A stretch of DNA of 33,744 nt from Roseateles sp. (GTDB lineage: Bacteria > Pseudomonadota > Gammaproteobacteria > Burkholderiales > Burkholderiaceae_C): NCBI RefSeq assembly GCF_019237615.1, contig NZ_JAFAGT010000054.1, forward strand, positions 1 through 33,744, read 5' to 3'. Within the stretch, counting starts at the first letter, position 1. Every line of letters begins with the position of its first letter. Of the stretch, positions 25,055 through 33,580 are shown in pieces. A model generated the notes under the pieces. That model ran no database searches. It saw nothing but the letters and a program-made list of their open reading frames with translations, and was not told the DNA's origin. The position numbers were made by a program, and so were the translations under genes.

Positions 25055-25075
25055 GCGTGCAAGTCGCTTGCACGC
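25055..25075. promoter_or_regulatory. Perfect dyad between the TonB receptor and cyanophycinase
   Basis: GCGTGCAAG and CTTGCACGC are exact nine-base inverted repeats separated by TCG. The dyad is 95 bases upstream of the receptor ATG and 149 bases upstream of the cyanophycinase ATG. Related CGCTTG pieces recur at about 25086 and 25103. A regulator site shared by both promoters is likely; which regulator binds is unknown. Confidence 0.5.
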
Positions 25076-25224
25076 AAATGCGCGTCGCTTGGCCGCAATC
25101 GCGCTTGGCGCGTGCACCACGGCCTCACCTTCTTCTTGCGCAGATGCGACATGGAATTGCGTGCGCTGACCCGTCGACGTGCAACCCGCTGTCATGCGGC
25201 AAGGGGCGCTGACAAGATGACTTC

Positions 25225-26460
25225 ATGCGAAGTTTCCTCTCCACCTGCCTCGCCGCCACGGTGCTGGCTCTTACCGTCCCCGCGCAGGCCCAGGGCACGG
25301 CCATCGTCATCGGCGGCGCGCTGAACCTCGACAACGACGCCGTCTGGCAGCGCATCGTCGACGAAGCTGGTGGTGCCGGCGCACGCATCGCCGTGTTCGC
25401 GACGGCCGCCGCCAACCCGGAACGCAGCGCCGCACAGATCGTGGCCGCCCTGAACCGACGCGGCGCCCGCGCCGAGGCCGTACCGGTCGCACCTCGCCTG
25501 AAGCAGGCAGACCTGCAGGACAACCTGAACAACCCGGCGCTGATCGCCCAGGTCGCCGCCTCACGCGGCGTCTTCTTCTCAGGCGGCGCCCAGGAACTCA
25601 TCGTCGACACGCTGCAGCCGAAAGGCGAACCCACCGCCATGCTGAAGGCGATCCGCCAGGTGCTCGCCGGCGGCGGCGTCATTGCCGGCACCAGCGCAGG
25701 GGCTGCAGTGATGAGCCGCATGATGTTCCGCGACGCGCAGGACAACCTGCAAATCCTCAAGGGCCGCTGGCGCGAGGGCCAGGAGTACGACCGCGGCCTC
25801 GGCTTCGTTGGCCCCGACCTCTTCATCGACCAGCACTTCCTGAAGCGAGGCCGCATCGGCCGCATGTTGCCAGCCATGCGCGCCCTGGGCTTCACGCGAG
25901 GCCTGGGCATCGAAGAAAACTCAGCGGCCGTCATTAAGGGCTCGGCGGTCGAGATCATCGGCGCCCGCGGCGCGCTGCTGGTGGACCTGAGCCAGGCCAG
26001 CAGCGACGCGCGCCAGCCTCACTTCAACCTGCGCGGAGCCCTACTCAGCTACCTCGACCGCGGTGACCGCCACGACCTCGCCAGCGGCGTGACGACCCCA
26101 GCACCGCACAAGGTGCGCGAGGCCCGCATCGACCCAACGGCCACCGACTACAAGCCTTACCTGTCGAGCGACGGCTATGTGCTGGACATCCTCGGCGACG
26201 GCACCATCGTCAGTGCCATGGCCCAGTTGCTTGATAGCCCAGCGCCAGAAGTTCGCGGCCTGGCCTACCGCGTGCGCGCCCGCGCAGACGACACGGCGCC
26301 CGACATTGGCTTTGAGTTCCGCCTCTACAAGGGCCCGGGCCTGGTGGGCTGGTTCAGCGGCGCCCTGGGCGGCGAGGACTACACCGTGCTGGGGGCGCGC
26401 CTGGACGTGACGCCCGTGCGCGTCGCCAGCCCCTTGTACACGCCGCTTCCAGTGAATTGA
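25225..26460 (+). CDS. cphE: Secreted cyanophycinase
   Basis: This 411-residue peptidase has a signal peptide (about 1-22, ending AQAQ) and an S51-type cyanophycinase domain. VIGGALNLDNDAVW, FFSGGAQ at 118-123, and AGTSAGAAVMS with the nucleophile S157 match CphB/CphE. DQHFLKRGRIGRMLPAM and LGIEENSAAVI also fit the family. Cyanophycinase releases beta-Asp-Arg dipeptides from cyanophycin, and the signal peptide points to digestion of external polymer rather than an internal store. No cyanophycin synthetase is seen in the window. A C-terminal extension of about 120 residues after the catalytic core looks like a beta-rich domain. It starts a run of seven closely spaced genes. Confidence 0.92.
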   Translation: MRSFLSTCLAATVLALTVPAQAQGTAIVIGGALNLDNDAVWQRIVDEAGGAGARIAVFATAAANPERSAAQIVAALNRRGARAEAVPVAPRLKQADLQDNLNNPALIAQVAASRGVFFSGGAQELIVDTLQPKGEPTAMLKAIRQVLAGGGVIAGTSAGAAVMSRMMFRDAQDNLQILKGRWREGQEYDRGLGFVGPDLFIDQHFLKRGRIGRMLPAMRALGFTRGLGIEENSAAVIKGSAVEIIGARGALLVDLSQASSDARQPHFNLRGALLSYLDRGDRHDLASGVTTPAPHKVREARIDPTATDYKPYLSSDGYVLDILGDGTIVSAMAQLLDSPAPEVRGLAYRVRARADDTAPDIGFEFRLYKGPGLVGWFSGALGGEDYTVLGARLDVTPVRVASPLYTPLPVN

Positions 26461-26477
26461 TTCACTCCATTGTCTCC

Positions 26478-27596
26478 ATGCAAACCCAGTTCCATGACCT
26501 GCCGGCCGCCAGCGCCGGCACTTTCCGACGTCTGCGCAGCCTGCACTTCGGCCGCGGCGCTTCCGGCCGCAAGGCCTATCTTCAGGCCGCCCTGCATGCG
26601 GACGAAGTCCCGCCCCTGCTCGTTGCCCAAAAGCTGGCAACACGCCTCGCGGCGCTTGACGACGCCGGCGCCATCATGGGCGAGATCGTCCTCGTGCCCA
26701 TGGCCAATCCCATCGGCCTCGCGCAGGACCTGCAGGGTTCGTTGCTCGGCCGCTTCGACCTCGGCAGCGGTGTCAACTTCAATCGACAGTTCCGGCACCT
26801 GACCCCAGCACTGATCGCCCGCCTGTCCGGCCGGCTCAGCCCGGACGCGAAGCAAAACACGCGCACCATCCGGGCCTGCAGCCACGAGCTGCTGACGGAA
26901 TGGCTGCCCACCTCCGAAACCGAGGCGCTCAAGCACCTGCTGCAGACGCTCGCCCACGATGCCGACCTTGTGCTGGACCTGCATTGCGACAACCAGGCCG
27001 TCGTGCACCTCTACACCGGCACCGCCCAGGCCGAGGCCTTCGCGCCGCTGGCCGCCTACCTCAGCGCCCAAGCGCTGCTGACCAGCGAGGTTTCGGGCGA
27101 CGAGCCCTTTGACGAATCGGCCAGCCGCATCTGGTGGGAGCTATCGGCTCATTTCGGCGAGCACTTCCCGATCGACCCACACAGTTGCCTGGCCGCCACC
27201 GTGGAGCTGCGCGGCGAGACCGACGTCAGCCACGAGCTGGCCGAACAGGATGCCGAGGCGCTGCTGAACTTCCTGCGGCATCTGGGCCACATCGACGGCG
27301 CTGCCCCTGCACTGCCCCCCTCATGCCCAGCCACGCCACTGGAAGGCGTCGAACCGGTGACAGCGCCGGCGCCCGGCATCGTCGTCTTCGCCAAGGCGCC
27401 GGGCGACTGGGTGGAAGCGGGCGAACTGGTGGCCGAGATCATCGACCCGCTCACCGACGCCCGAACCGCGCTCCACGCCAGCGTCAGCGGCCGCTGCTTC
27501 GCACGCAGCGCACGCCGCTACGCCACGCGGGGCATGCGCCTGGCCAAGATCGCGGGCGCCAAGCCCTTCCGCAGCGGCAAGCTGCTGTCGATGTGA
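26478..27596 (+). CDS. cphZ: CphZ-type cyanophycin dipeptide hydrolase (M14/AstE-AspA family)
   Basis: This 372-residue cytoplasmic protein has the succinylglutamate desuccinylase/aspartoacylase zinc site: H40 and E43 in ALHADEVPP, and H169 in VLDLHCD. VNFNRQF and a likely catalytic glutamate in VELRGETD (243-247) also fit. Its C-terminal part, with PAPGIVVFAKAPGDWVEAGE, forms a lipoyl-like barrel. Proteins of this type, including AotO of the Pseudomonas aot-argR operon, have been described as CphZ, which splits beta-Asp-Arg into aspartate and arginine. The place directly after cyanophycinase (17-base gap) and before argR supports this strongly. A generic AstE/aspartoacylase role is the alternative. 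Confidence 0.87.
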   Translation: MQTQFHDLPAASAGTFRRLRSLHFGRGASGRKAYLQAALHADEVPPLLVAQKLATRLAALDDAGAIMGEIVLVPMANPIGLAQDLQGSLLGRFDLGSGVNFNRQFRHLTPALIARLSGRLSPDAKQNTRTIRACSHELLTEWLPTSETEALKHLLQTLAHDADLVLDLHCDNQAVVHLYTGTAQAEAFAPLAAYLSAQALLTSEVSGDEPFDESASRIWWELSAHFGEHFPIDPHSCLAATVELRGETDVSHELAEQDAEALLNFLRHLGHIDGAAPALPPSCPATPLEGVEPVTAPAPGIVVFAKAPGDWVEAGELVAEIIDPLTDARTALHASVSGRCFARSARRYATRGMRLAKIAGAKPFRSGKLLSM

Positions 27597-27603
27597 GGCA
27601 GCC

Positions 27604-28992
27604 ATGAAGCTGCGCTTGCCCAATACCTATGTGCTGCTGGCCTCGCTGCTGGCGCTGATCGCGCTGGCCACGTGGTGGGTGCCCGGCGGCCGGTTCGAGA
27701 CGGCGCTCGTTGACGGCAAGTCGGTCGTTGTCGCCGGCAGTTACCACGTCGTCGAGTCGCGCCCCCAGGGCATCACCGCACTGCTGACCGCACCGATCAG
27801 GGGCTTCGTCGAGGCCGCGCTCATCATCGGCTTTGTCCTCATCGTCGGCGGCTCTTTCGCGGTGCTGCAAAAGACCGAGGCCGTCGATTCGATGATCAAG
27901 TCCGTGGCCCGCGCGCACAGCCGCTCGGCCCTGGTGCGCGCCATCGCCATCCCAGTCTTTGTCGCACTGTTCTCGCTGGGCGGCGCCACCTTCGGCATGG
28001 CTGAGGAAGCCATTCCCTTCGTGCTGATCTTCATCCCGCTGGCTCTGGCGCTGCGGCTGGACACGCTGACCGGTATGGCCATCCCGTTCGTCGGCTCGCA
28101 GATCGGCTTTGCCACGGCCTTCTTCAACCCCTTCAATGTCGGCGTCGCGCAGGGCATCGCCGGCGTGCCCCTGTTCTCGGGCGTGGGCTATCGGGCGCTG
28201 TGCTGGCTCATCGCCACCGGCATCACCATCGCCTTCCTGCAATGGTGGGCCTCGCGCATCCGCCGCTGCCCCGAACTGAGCCCCACCTACGAGCTGGATC
28301 AACAGCGCCGCCAGACGCTGGATCTCGCCAGCTTCGAGAGCTTCGTGGGCATGACGCGTCGCCATCGCCTGGTGCTGTGGCTTTTCGCCTCCACGCTGGC
28401 AGGCATGATCTTCGGCGTCGTCCGCTTTGGCTGGTACATCGAGGAGATCGCCGCCCTGTTCCTCGTGATGGCGGTGGCCGTAGGCTTCGTTGCGCGGCTA
28501 TCGGCGGACGAGTTCATGGCCGCCTTCCTGAACGGCGCCAAGGATCTCATCGGCACTGCTCTGGTCATCGCGCTGGCCAAGGGCACTGTCATCCTGATGC
28601 GCGATGGCCAGATCATCGACGCGATGCTGAATGCGCTGGCGCCGCTGGTGGCGTCCGACAGCCCGGTGTTCGCCGCACAGAAGATGTTCGCCATCCAATC
28701 GGCCATCAACTTCTTCATCCACTCCGGCACCGGCCAGGCGGCACTGACCATGCCGTTGATGGCGCCGCTGGCCGACCTTGTCGGCATCAGTCGCCAGACG
28801 GCCATCCTGGCCTTCCAATTCGGCGAGCTGACGACGCCCATCATCCCCACCTCCGGCATCACCGTCGGTGTGCTCGCCCTGGCCGGCGTGCGCTTCGGCA
28901 CCTGGGTGCGCTGGATGCTGCCGCTGCAGGCGCTCTACCTCGTGATGGCGCTGACCCTGCTCGCTGCGCCAGCGTTGATGCAATGGCAATGA
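27604..28992 (+). CDS. YfcC/ArcD-like inner membrane transporter
   Basis: This 462-residue protein has about 12 hydrophobic helices and the YfcC-family (DcuC/ArcD-like superfamily) segments WWVPGGRFE, FSLGGATFGMAEEAIPF, GSQIGFATAFFNPFNVGVAQGIAGVPLFSG, NFFIHSGTGQAALTMPLMAPLADLVGISRQ and TTPIIPTSGI. Relatives move basic amino acids or carboxylates. Here it lies seven bases after cphZ with GAGG before its ATG, and argR follows after 13 bases. It most probably carries beta-Asp-Arg, arginine or ornithine across the inner membrane. The direction and substrate are not shown by the sequence. Confidence 0.88.
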   Translation: MKLRLPNTYVLLASLLALIALATWWVPGGRFETALVDGKSVVVAGSYHVVESRPQGITALLTAPIRGFVEAALIIGFVLIVGGSFAVLQKTEAVDSMIKSVARAHSRSALVRAIAIPVFVALFSLGGATFGMAEEAIPFVLIFIPLALALRLDTLTGMAIPFVGSQIGFATAFFNPFNVGVAQGIAGVPLFSGVGYRALCWLIATGITIAFLQWWASRIRRCPELSPTYELDQQRRQTLDLASFESFVGMTRRHRLVLWLFASTLAGMIFGVVRFGWYIEEIAALFLVMAVAVGFVARLSADEFMAAFLNGAKDLIGTALVIALAKGTVILMRDGQIIDAMLNALAPLVASDSPVFAAQKMFAIQSAINFFIHSGTGQAALTMPLMAPLADLVGISRQTAILAFQFGELTTPIIPTSGITVGVLALAGVRFGTWVRWMLPLQALYLVMALTLLAAPALMQWQ

Positions 28993-29005
28993 GAACATCG
29001 CGGCG

Positions 29006-29998
29006 ATGAACACCGCGCCCGTCCACCACATCGGCCTGCTGCTGGTGCCAGGATTTTCGATGCTGGCACTGGGTGGGCTGCTGGACTGCCTGCAGGCGGC
29101 CAATACGCTGCAGGACGGAGCCGTCTACCGCGCCAGCTGCCTCAGCCCTGCCGGCGGCTTGGTGTCGAGCAACAGCGGCCTCGCGCTGCCGACGCAGCCC
29201 ACCACGACAGCCGGTCTGCTCGCCGTCTTCGTCATTGCAGCAGACGCCGCGCAGCCCGACGCAGCCACGCTCACCTGGCTGCGCCATTGCGCCGACAGCG
29301 GCGTCGTACTGGCCGGCGTGGACGCGGGCGCGGCCTGGCTGGCCGGTGCCGGGCTGCTGGAAGGGCTTCGTGCATGCGCCGACTGGGCGCTGCTGGACGG
29401 CTTGGCCGAGGACCATCCCGGCGTCGCCTGGGCTAACGGCCTGTGGGAGATCAGCACAGCACCACCGCGGCTGAGCTGCGCGGGCGGCACCGCCAGCGTC
29501 GACCTCTGCTGCGCCTGGCTCGCGGCGCGGCATGGCGAGCGCGTTGGTCAAGAACTGATCCATGCGCTGGGCCAGAAGGCGCTGCGCCCGCGGGACGAGC
29601 GTCAGCGCGCCGGCTACAGCGAGCGTCGCGGAGCCGGCAGCCCCAAGCTGGCCGAAGCGCTGTCGCTGATGGAGGCCAACCTCGCCGAGCCCCTGCCGAC
29701 CGACGAGGTCGCGCGGCTCGTGGGCGTATCGCGCCGCCAGCTCGAACGCCTCTTCAAGCAACACCTGGACAGCCTGCCCTCGCGCCACTACCTGGAGCTG
29801 CGTCTGGCCCGCGCGCAGCGCCTGCTGCAGCAGGGGTCGCAGTCCATTCTGCAGATCGGCCTGTCCTGCGGCTTCTCGTCGGGGCCACATTTCTCGAACG
29901 CCTACAAGGCCCATTTCGGCCATACGCCACGCGACGAACGCAGTCAGCGCGCCCAGGCCTGGCGCCGCGCCGCGACACCTCAGGGAGAACTGCCATGA
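29006..29998 (+). CDS. argR: GlxA-like AraC regulator, ArgR of arginine catabolism
   Basis: This 330-residue regulator has an N-terminal DJ-1/PfpI-like (GATase-1) domain, about 1-190, and a C-terminal AraC-type double HTH, about 215-320. The C-terminal segment LVGVSRRQLERLFKQHLDSLPSRHYLELRLARAQRLL followed by ILQIGLSCGFSSGPHFSNAYKAHFG is very like Pseudomonas ArgR, which activates arginine uptake and the succinyltransferase pathway in response to arginine. Position between the transporter and the succinyltransferase genes supports that role. Its stop overlaps the next ATG as ATGA. Confidence 0.9.
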   Translation: MNTAPVHHIGLLLVPGFSMLALGGLLDCLQAANTLQDGAVYRASCLSPAGGLVSSNSGLALPTQPTTTAGLLAVFVIAADAAQPDAATLTWLRHCADSGVVLAGVDAGAAWLAGAGLLEGLRACADWALLDGLAEDHPGVAWANGLWEISTAPPRLSCAGGTASVDLCCAWLAARHGERVGQELIHALGQKALRPRDERQRAGYSERRGAGSPKLAEALSLMEANLAEPLPTDEVARLVGVSRRQLERLFKQHLDSLPSRHYLELRLARAQRLLQQGSQSILQIGLSCGFSSGPHFSNAYKAHFGHTPRDERSQRAQAWRRAATPQGELP

Positions 29999-31011
29999 AC
30001 CCCTTGCTGCTGCGCCCGGTGGCAGCTGCCGACCTGCCTGACCTCATGCGCATGGCCGCCGCCAGCCACGACGGCATCAGCTCGCTGCCCAATGACGAAG
30101 CCAAGCTGCGCATGCGCATAGAAGCCTCGCTGCAATCCTTCGCCAGTCCAGACGATGCCAGCGGCGAGGAGACCTACCTCTTCGTGCTGGAGGACGCGGG
30201 CCGCATCGTCGGCTGCTCTGGTATCGCCGCGAGCGCAGGCTTTTTCGACCGCTTCTACAGTTACCGCAACGAGTTCGTTGTGCACGCCAGCGCCGCGCTG
30301 GAGGTCACTCAGCGCATGCACACCCTCCACCTCTGCCACGACCTAACCGGCACGACGCTGCTGACCTCTTTCTTCCTCGATCCGGCCTACGAGCGCGGCC
30401 CTGCCGCGCAGCTGCTGTCACGGGCGCGCCTGCTGTTCATCCATGCCAACGCCGCGCGCTTCTCGGGGCGCATTGCAGCCGAAAGTCCCGGCATTACCGA
30501 CGCGGCGGGCCAGAGCCCCTTCTGGGATGCCGTCGGCCGGCGCTTCTTCGGCATGGACTATCCCGAGGCCGAGGCCGTCATCGGCGGCCGCAGCCGCGCC
30601 TGCATCGCCGACTTGATGCCACCATCGCCTATCTACGTGGCCCTGCTTCCGGAAGCCGCGCAATGGGCACTGGGACAGTTGCACCCGGTGGGTGAGCTGC
30701 CCTTCTCCATCCTGCAGGATGAGGGTTTCGATGCCGACACCTACGTCGACATCTTCGACGGAGGCCCAACCGTGGAGGCGCCGCTGGCCTCGCTGCGCAG
30801 CGTGCGCCATGCGCGCGAGCTGCAGGTGCGCCCAGGCGCCGGCACCGGGCCGCGGCGCTGGCATCTGCTGGTGCGGCCGTCCCGCGCGAGCTTCGGCGCG
30901 GTACTGGCCGAGGTGGGCGAGACCCTCGGCGTCGACGACGCCGCAGCCCTCGGCGCCCGCGTCGGCGAACGCCTGCTGGCCACGCCGCTGAACCCGGGAG
31001 GCGCGGCATGA
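29995..31011 (+). CDS. astA: Arginine N-succinyltransferase, AstA/AruF-type
   Basis: This 338-residue enzyme transfers succinyl from succinyl-CoA to arginine (often also ornithine), the first step of the AST pathway. It has full family length. MNPLLLRPVAAADLPDLMRMA begins the GNAT-like core. LCHDLTGTTLLTSFFLDP, AAESPGITDAAGQSPFWDAVGRRFFGMDYPEAE, LMPPSPIYVALLP, and GFDADTYVDIFDGGPTVEA are family signatures. The ATG at 29995 overlaps the argR stop and has GGGAG upstream. The in-frame upstream extension lies inside argR. Its stop overlaps the next start by four bases. Confidence 0.93.
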   Translation: MNPLLLRPVAAADLPDLMRMAAASHDGISSLPNDEAKLRMRIEASLQSFASPDDASGEETYLFVLEDAGRIVGCSGIAASAGFFDRFYSYRNEFVVHASAALEVTQRMHTLHLCHDLTGTTLLTSFFLDPAYERGPAAQLLSRARLLFIHANAARFSGRIAAESPGITDAAGQSPFWDAVGRRFFGMDYPEAEAVIGGRSRACIADLMPPSPIYVALLPEAAQWALGQLHPVGELPFSILQDEGFDADTYVDIFDGGPTVEAPLASLRSVRHARELQVRPGAGTGPRRWHLLVRPSRASFGAVLAEVGETLGVDDAAALGARVGERLLATPLNPGGAA

Positions 31012-31667
31012 CCGAACGACTGATCATCACCCCCGAGGCCGACAGCGAGCGCCTGGCCCTGGCCGACGGCTCGGCCTCGATGCGCTTCGTGCCGCGGCTG
31101 GGGCTGAAGTTGCCGCGCTACCACTTTCACGTCGGCCGCATCGTGCACGCATCGCAGGAACTCGACCTGTTCCGCGTGCAGACGACGCTGCTGCTCGGCA
31201 ACGACCTGACCGGCAGCGCCGAGCTGAGCGACTTTCAGGCCAGGCCAGACCTTGACGACACAGCGCAGGCCGAGGCCTTCACCCGTCTCGTCAGCGCGGC
31301 GACTGCGCGTGCAGACAGCATGGCAGAGCGCGGCGACAGCCTGGTCGCCGAACTGCCAGGCTGGCATGATGCGCGAGGACAGTCGCCGTTCTGGCATGCC
31401 CTTGGCGCTCGCTTCTATCGCGGAGACCCGGCCACGGCACAGCTGCGCCTGGGCGAGGCATGGCGCAGCCACCTGGCTGCGCTGCTACCGCGCCAAACCA
31501 TCTACTTGTCGTTTCTCGGTGGTGAAGCCGAGGCACGCCTCGGTCAGCCCGACACATCGGCAGCCACCATCGCGGCGGCGTTGGCCGCCTGCGGCTTCAA
31601 GGCATCGTGCCATGTGCGCATCAATGATGGTGGGCCTGTGCTCCGTCGACGGCTGTCCGACGGGTGA
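31008..31667 (+). CDS. Shortened AstA-related second subunit
   Basis: This 219-residue protein aligns by eye only to the middle of AstA: RYHFHVGRIVHASQELDLFRVQTTLLLGNDLTG, GQSPFWHALGARFYRGD, LPRQTIYLSFL and INDGGP correspond to AstA blocks in the same order. About 85 residues are missing at the N-terminus and about 90 at the C-terminus. In pseudomonads the two subunits (AruF, AruG) are both about 340 residues. Here the second copy is a mini-form, coupled to astA by an ATGA overlap, with no stop or frameshift within. It may be a regulatory or structural partner of AstA. No astB, astD or astE follows, which is unusual for an AST operon. Confidence 0.75.
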   Translation: MTERLIITPEADSERLALADGSASMRFVPRLGLKLPRYHFHVGRIVHASQELDLFRVQTTLLLGNDLTGSAELSDFQARPDLDDTAQAEAFTRLVSAATARADSMAERGDSLVAELPGWHDARGQSPFWHALGARFYRGDPATAQLRLGEAWRSHLAALLPRQTIYLSFLGGEAEARLGQPDTSAATIAAALAACGFKASCHVRINDGGPVLRRRLSDG

Positions 31668-31848
31668 TGGCCGAGTCAGGGCCCGCCCTCGATCCAACCT
31701 GACCGCAGCCAGGCCTTGCTGACCCGCCTGACGCCTTCTGGGCGATGCGGTTCTGGCCGCCGCAGATGGTCTGAATGACGCGCAACGGCTATCGAAAGTC
31801 CAAGCCTTTGCTTGATGGCCCAAGCCGTTGCTGAGCCAACGGACAGGC

Positions 31849-32274
31849 TCATCCCAGCTTGTAGCTTTGCAGGTGGATGGAGGTTTCCGTGCCGGCGATG
31901 CCTTTGATGAGCCGAACGCGCTCCAGCACGTCGGCCAGCTCCTGCAGGCTGCCGCTGCGGATCTCGGCGAGCAGGTCCCAACGGCCGTTGGTGTCGAACA
32001 AGCCGGTGATGCCCGGCTCCCCCAGCAGCATGGACACCACCTCCCGCGTGCGGTTGCCCTCCACGGTGATGCTCATCCAGGCCACGATTTCATCGGGCAC
32101 CGAGTCAGGCCGCAGGCGCACCGTGTACCCGGTGATGACACCGTCGTCCTCCAACCGCGCGATGCGGTTGGTGACCGTACCACGTGACACCTTGAGCTTG
32201 GTCGCTAGCGTGGCGATGCTCGCACGCGCGTCGGTGCGAAGTAGGGCAAGGAGTTGCTGGTCAAGGGCGTCCAT
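31849..32274 (-). CDS. Lrp/AsnC-family regulator, divergent from ornithine cyclodeaminase
   Basis: This 141-residue regulator has an N-terminal HTH (ALDQQLLALLRTDARASIATLATKLKVSRGTVTNRIARLEDDG, about 3-46) and a C-terminal RAM domain (TREVVSMLLGEPGITGLFDTNGRWDLLAEI). The ATG at 32274 begins in the usual family register. It converges on the short AstA-like gene and diverges from ornithine cyclodeaminase across 133 bases rich in inverted repeats. Regulation of the arginase/ornithine cyclodeaminase genes in response to arginine, ornithine or proline is the likely role. It is clearly different from the DecR-like protein at 14621. Confidence 0.9.
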   Translation of the reverse strand: MDALDQQLLALLRTDARASIATLATKLKVSRGTVTNRIARLEDDGVITGYTVRLRPDSVPDEIVAWMSITVEGNRTREVVSMLLGEPGITGLFDTNGRWDLLAEIRSGSLQELADVLERVRLIKGIAGTETSIHLQSYKLG

Positions 32275-32275
32275 T

Positions 32276-32326
32276 TAATGCATTTCGTCAATCGTCATTT
32301 GCATTTTGACAAATCAATATGCATTA
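32276..32326. promoter_or_regulatory. Inverted repeats in the lrp-ocd promoter region
   Basis: TAATGCAT at 32276-32283 and ATGCATTA at 32319-32326 are exact inverted repeats. Between them lie GTCAA (32287-32291) and TTGAC (32306-32310), also inverted, and a TTGACA (32306-32311) that could be a -35 element. The region is AT-rich compared with its surroundings. Nested dyads like these fit binding by an Lrp-type multimer. Confidence 0.5.
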
Positions 32327-32407
32327 CCGATCAGGAGTTGACCTTCTGCTTGGCGCGTGGCTTCGGAAGAATCAATTTCAGGCCTTTCGAAATCACCGGA
32401 GACATCA

Positions 32408-33445
32408 ATGACCACCATCCTCACCCCCCAAGACGTCACCCGCATCGTGCAGCGCGTGGGACTGCCCGATCTCATGCGCCGCATGGTCGGCTACCTGGAG
32501 GCCGATTACCTGCGCTGGGCCGAGTTCGACAAGACACCGCGCGTGGCGGCCCATTCGCCGGAGGGAGTCATCGAGCTGATGCCCATCGCCGACGACCGCC
32601 TCTACAGCTTCAAGTACGTCAACGGCCACCCCAAAAACCATCGCTTCGGCCTGCCGACGGTGATGGCTTTCGGCGTCCTCGCGGACGTCGCCACTGGTGC
32701 CCCGGTGCTGCTGTCCGAGCTGACGCTGACGACCGCAATGCGCACGGCAGCCACATCGGTGATGGTGGCAAAGCATCTGGCCCGCCCCGACAGCCGCGTG
32801 ATGGCCCTGATCGGCAATGGCGCACAAAGCGAGTTCCAGGCGTTGGCCTTCCACCACTTGCTCGGCATCCACGAGCTGCGCCTTTACGACATTGACGCCG
32901 CGGCAACCGCCAAGCTCGTGGGCCACCTCAAAGGCACGCCGGGCCTCACGCTGACCCTCTGCAACTCCATCGCCGAGGCAGTGCGTGGCGCAGACATCGT
33001 CACCACCGTCACAGCGGACAAGAGCAACGCCACGATCCTGACGCCGGAGATGATCGAGCCTGGGATGCACGTCAATGGCGTCGGTGGTGACTGCCCGGGC
33101 AAGACCGAGCTGCACCGGGGCGTACTGGAGATGGCACGGGTCGTTTGCGAGTTCGAGCCGCAGTCGCGCATCGAGGGCGACATGCAGCAAATGCCGGCCG
33201 ACTTCGCCGTGACCGAATTCTGGCGCGTGCTGTCCGGCGAGCTAGCAGGCCGCGAGTCGCCAGAGCAGGTGACTGTGTTCGACTCGGTCGGATTCGCGCT
33301 GGAGGACTTCTCCGCACTGCGCCTGTTGCACGACGTCAGCCGTCAGCTGTGCCTGGGCGCCCCGCTGAAACTGATCCCTGACTTGGATGATCCCAAAGAC
33401 TTGTTCGGGGAACTTCGTCTGTCAGGACAAATGCAAGCCGCCTGA
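32408..33445 (+). CDS. ocd: Ornithine cyclodeaminase
   Basis: This 345-residue NAD+-dependent enzyme of the ornithine cyclodeaminase/mu-crystallin family turns L-ornithine into L-proline and ammonia. FKYVNGHPKNHRFGLPTVMAFGVL and LTTAMRTAATSVMVAKHLARPDSRVMALIGNGAQSEFQ (dinucleotide fold with GNGAQSE) are typical. VNGVGGDCPGKTEL carries D228, the same number as the catalytic aspartate of the Pseudomonas putida enzyme as I recall it. The ATG at 32408 has GGAG upstream; in-frame codons before it lie in the operator region. With the arginase downstream it forms a two-step arginine to proline route. Confidence 0.95.
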   Translation: MTTILTPQDVTRIVQRVGLPDLMRRMVGYLEADYLRWAEFDKTPRVAAHSPEGVIELMPIADDRLYSFKYVNGHPKNHRFGLPTVMAFGVLADVATGAPVLLSELTLTTAMRTAATSVMVAKHLARPDSRVMALIGNGAQSEFQALAFHHLLGIHELRLYDIDAAATAKLVGHLKGTPGLTLTLCNSIAEAVRGADIVTTVTADKSNATILTPEMIEPGMHVNGVGGDCPGKTELHRGVLEMARVVCEFEPQSRIEGDMQQMPADFAVTEFWRVLSGELAGRESPEQVTVFDSVGFALEDFSALRLLHDVSRQLCLGAPLKLIPDLDDPKDLFGELRLSGQMQAA

Positions 33446-33580
33446 TCCGTCGTCGTCAATTGCCAACCGTCGATCTTCGGCGGTTCGGCATGGCTGAGTG
33501 CGGCTGCCGCCATGAAGCATGGCCTGGCCACGATGCAATGCCAGCTGCGCTCTCCCGCGCTCCTCTATCCAGCACACTGA

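Noticed and set aside
31668-31848. Possible small gene or structure between the mini AstA and the Lrp gene
   Set aside because: No frame with protein-like composition and no strong hairpin was seen.
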